Positions 5,739 through 7,059 of a stretch of 7,059 bases of DNA are shown here, piece after piece (position 1 is the first letter of the stretch; each line of letters opens with the position of its first letter). Below the pieces are notes generated by a model, which searched no databases, had not been told where the DNA came from, and was given only the letters and a program-made list of their open reading frames with translations. Source of the stretch: a bacterium (GTDB lineage: Bacteria > Patescibacteriota > Minisyncoccia > Moranbacterales > UBA2206). The stretch is from positions 1 to 7,059 of the forward strand of contig JAJYJP010000045.1 in assembly GCA_021789395.1 (NCBI GenBank). The letters run 5' to 3'. Position numbers and translations under genes: made by a program.

Positions 5739-5772
5739 CGTTGATTCATTTTTTAATGTTCACTATACAACC

Positions 5773-5801
5773 ATTATAGCAAAAAAATAAGCCTGAGTCA
5801 A
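5773..5801 (-). promoter_or_regulatory. Strong extended -10 sigma-70-type promoter driving the structured RNA
   Basis: On the minus strand: -35 TTGACT (5796-5801, 5/6), a 17-nt spacer, TG-x extension, and -10 TATAAT (5773-5778, perfect). The predicted start is near 5766. The sequence upstream is A/T-rich like an UP element. It is the best promoter in the window, and no protein gene with a plausible start lies directly behind it. Confidence 0.8.
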
Positions 5802-5854
5802 TAATTTTTCATCCAACATTTGATTTTACTGGAGTTTGTTGATAAAAAATTATT
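5800..5854. repeat. Imperfect 17-bp inverted repeat abutting the RNA promoter
   Basis: Left arm aataatttttcatc-c-aac (5800-5817) pairs with gttgataaaaaattatt (5838-5854). There are 16 Watson-Crick pairs, one C-A (G-U on the minus-strand RNA) and one bulged base, around a 20-nt loop. The left arm overlaps the -35 element by two bases. It could be an operator, or a terminator/insulator for the anchored-protein gene upstream, although its T tract is not directly adjacent on that strand. Confidence 0.5.
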
Positions 5855-5957
5855 TATGGACAACTTTTGACAGAAATTATTTCAAAACCGAATTTAAAAA
5901 AGTAATTTTCTTTTTTATTTTTATCCCAAAATTAGAGTTTTCACCAAGTTATCCACA
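5837..5957. promoter_or_regulatory. AT-rich stretch with DnaA-box-like 9-mers
   Basis: TTATCCACA at 5949-5957 (+) is an exact consensus DnaA box. TTATGGACA at 5854-5862 (+) and TTATCAACA at 5837-5845 (minus) each differ at one position from TTATNCACA. The DNA between is strongly AT-rich. There is no dnaA or dnaN in view. This may be a replication-related or DnaA-regulated region, or chance in AT-rich DNA. Confidence 0.3.
5896..5916. terminator. Weak bidirectional A/T hairpin downstream of the anchored-protein gene
   Basis: AAAAAAG (5896-5902) pairs with CTTTTTT (5910-5916) around a 7-nt loop, about 50 nt after the stop codon of the gene at the right edge. With one G-C pair the stem is weak. 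It is the only terminator-like element close behind that gene, apart from the inverted repeat at 5800-5854. Confidence 0.25.
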
Positions 5958-5968
5958 GGTTGTGCGGA

Positions 5969-7059
5969 TCAATTTACATTCGTAGCGGATTCAGATGGAA
6001 TCATGGGAGCGGAAGCGGCGGTGGGTTGTGTGTTTTGTGTGGCGGCGTTATTATTTTGGCTGGTCTGCGCGTCTGATGTGGAGGATGACGGGATTGAGGT
6101 TTTATCGATCATTGCTCGTAAGGTCATTTCGGTCGTTCCGATCATCAGAGAATTGTTGAAAATCGTGTAATCGATGGACAAATCTGCCGGAGAAACAATA
6201 TTTTCGTAGCGGATATCCGCTCCTTTATAAGCGCTGGAGGCAAAAACTTTTCCAGTGTTAATGGAATAATCGGAGTCTAAGAATAATGCTTGTAAATCTG
6301 ACGGCAAAGTTTTTTCTTCGGTTAGAAGGGCGGTTTTTAAACCAGATTGATTTTTGGCACTAACAATCAATCCCAGTCTGGTGTTAGATTGATCGTTGTA
6401 TATATACAAACTAAAATCATCCCCCAAGCCACTCATAACAGCAGGAGAAAGATCAAGTCCAATTTTTTTAGCAAAAGTGGAAAAAGATATCGGATTATTT
6501 TGCAGATCGACGACGGAAAATTCGATCGGAACGGTCGCTTTGGAAGCAGAAACGTTATGGGCGTATTGGGCGATGGTATTTTTAATCGCAACTCCATCGG
6601 CATTGGCAATGTCAATATTCATGTAATTCGGATTGGTGGCAGAGTACACGGCACTATTTGAATCGGCGGTCTGGGCGTTGTTATGAGATTGATCTTGGAT
6701 ATTGTTTTGCGGTTGAGAGGAAGCCTGGTTTTGGTCGGATGTTTGCTGCTGGTTTTGATTTGAAGCAGTGTTTTGTGTTGTTTGTGCGGGTTGTTTTTTT
6801 GTGGCGATGAAATAATAAGTTCCCGCTCCGATAATTAAAATGATTATCGCTATGATTGCCGCAAAGAGAATTTTATTGGCAGAATGAGAAGCGTTTTTGG
6901 CTGGAGTCGGCGCGGATTTATTTGATTTGACATCGTGAATATTGGGAGTTGCAACAGGTTTTGCAGATTCTTTTGTTGTTTCCGTCAGTGTTGCACTGTC
7001 TTTTTGAGGTGCCAGTGGTGAAATTTTAAAATCCGGATTTAAAAAAGGATTATTTTTTT
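5969..7059 (-). CDS. Single-pass membrane protein with Q/N-rich linker and unrecognised extracytoplasmic domain, 5'-truncated by window edge
   Basis: The frame is open to the right edge and ends in TGA at 5969-5971, so 362 C-terminal residues are visible and the start lies outside; the internal GTG at 6649 is not a credible start because the frame upstream encodes a sensible anchor. In order: a Lys/Pro/Ser/Thr-rich cytoplasmic tract; one hydrophobic helix ILFAAIIAIIILIIGAGTYYF (about 6809-6871) followed by KK; a linker of about 55 residues dominated by Gln, Asn, Ser and Thr; a folded domain of about 165 residues (roughly 6100-6640) with alternating beta-like segments such as FSLYIYND and RLGLIVSA and a late IDYTIFNNSLMIGTTE; and a low-complexity Ser/Thr/Gln/Pro tail. 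No cysteines or catalytic motif are seen. I cannot name the family; exposure outside the cell is inferred from the layout. Confidence 0.85.
   Translation of the reverse strand, partial: KNNPFLNPDFKISPLAPQKDSATLTETTKESAKPVATPNIHDVKSNKSAPTPAKNASHSANKILFAAIIAIIILIIGAGTYYFIATKKQPAQTTQNTASNQNQQQTSDQNQASSQPQNNIQDQSHNNAQTADSNSAVYSATNPNYMNIDIANADGVAIKNTIAQYAHNVSASKATVPIEFSVVDLQNNPISFSTFAKKIGLDLSPAVMSGLGDDFSLYIYNDQSNTRLGLIVSAKNQSGLKTALLTEEKTLPSDLQALFLDSDYSINTGKVFASSAYKGADIRYENIVSPADLSIDYTIFNNSLMIGTTEMTLRAMIDKTSIPSSSTSDAQTSQNNNAATQNTQPTAASAPMIPSESATNVN

Larger units (their letters stand above)
5219..5766 (-). ncRNA. Large (~548 nt) structured noncoding RNA, class not recognised
   Basis: Bounded by a near-consensus promoter (5773-5801) and a hairpin/T-tract end (5219-5243). 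In RNA order the visible helices are: a 65-nt hairpin (5738-5674); GCACCGAT/ATCGATGC (5669-5648); CTCCCG/CGGGAG (5645-5625); an A-rich linker (5601-5621); a 51-nt hairpin (5600-5550); a 40-nt A-rich linker (5508-5549); a three-tier hairpin (5506-5463); ACATCT/AGATGT enclosing CAACGTTG (5460-5433); GTGTATGTAT with its partner (5426-5400); a long-range helix (5397-5386 with 5322-5311) enclosing GCATGT/ACATGC (5355-5340); GGCGCT/AGCGCC (5301-5287); and CTGGT/ACCAG (5287-5272). I searched by eye for tmRNA (tRNA-like ends, tag frame), RNase P (GAGGAAAGUCC), SRP and 6S hallmarks and did not find them. Only a GGUAAGAG string (5474-5467) recalls RNase P. It could be a free RNA or a leader of yraN. Helices were found by reading, not by folding software. 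Confidence 0.62.

Noticed and set aside
5219..5766. CRISPR array or transposon ends in the gene-free region
   Set aside because: The hairpins differ in sequence and spacing, there are no regular direct repeats, terminal inverted repeats or target duplications, and no transposase or Cas gene is in view.
6347..6661. 104-codon plus-strand frame opposite the anchored protein
   Set aside because: Antisense shadow; the minus-strand frame is longer, runs to the window edge and has a coherent anchor-stalk-domain layout.

Overview
The window looks like a piece of a bacterial chromosome, most plausibly from the Patescibacteria (CPR, Parcubacteria-like). This placement is inferred from several signs. 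The genes are compact and nearly all on one strand. Start codons have almost no recognisable Shine-Dalgarno sequences. One intergenic spacer is a near-pure A/T palindrome. The right end carries a lineage-type anchored surface protein. TGA is used as a stop codon (5969-5971), so the UGA-glycine code of Gracilibacteria and Absconditabacteria does not apply. No phylogenetic computation was possible.

Layout from left to right. Positions 1-714 (+) hold the 3' part of a UbiA-type membrane prenyltransferase, cut by the window edge. It converges on, and overlaps by 17 nt, a leftward gene string. In transcription order that string is yraN-like nuclease (4819-5193), DksA/TraR zinc-finger protein (4405-4761), lspA (3993-4394), comM/yifB (2462-3988), an anchored DUF348-G5-double-psi-beta-barrel wall protein (1521-2456) and rsmA (698-1483). 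From the DksA-like gene to the wall protein the gaps are only 4-10 nt. A good promoter (4793-4821) sits in front of the DksA-like gene, so DksA-like to rsmA probably form one transcription unit. The genes combine housekeeping (rRNA dimethylation, lipoprotein maturation), natural transformation and recombination (ComM, YraN) and cell-wall or envelope functions.

Positions 5194-5968 contain no convincing protein gene but are far from empty. On the minus strand there is a near-consensus sigma-70-type promoter (TTGACT, 17 bp, extended TATAAT, 5773-5801). About 548 nt downstream there is a hairpin with a seven-T tract (5219-5243). Between them lie at least eight separate hairpins, one of them 65 nt long, joined by long A-rich single-stranded linkers. 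This is the signature of a large structured noncoding RNA. I do not recognise it as tmRNA, RNase P RNA, SRP RNA or 6S RNA. It is the most interesting item in the window. It ends only 25 nt before yraN, so it could be a free RNA or a giant attenuating leader.

Upstream of its promoter lies a strongly AT-rich stretch (5800-5960) with a 17-bp imperfect inverted repeat, a perfect DnaA box (TTATCCACA) and two near matches.

Positions 5969-7059 (-) are the 3' part of a single-pass membrane protein with a Q/N-rich linker and an unrecognised extracytoplasmic domain. Its start lies beyond the right edge.
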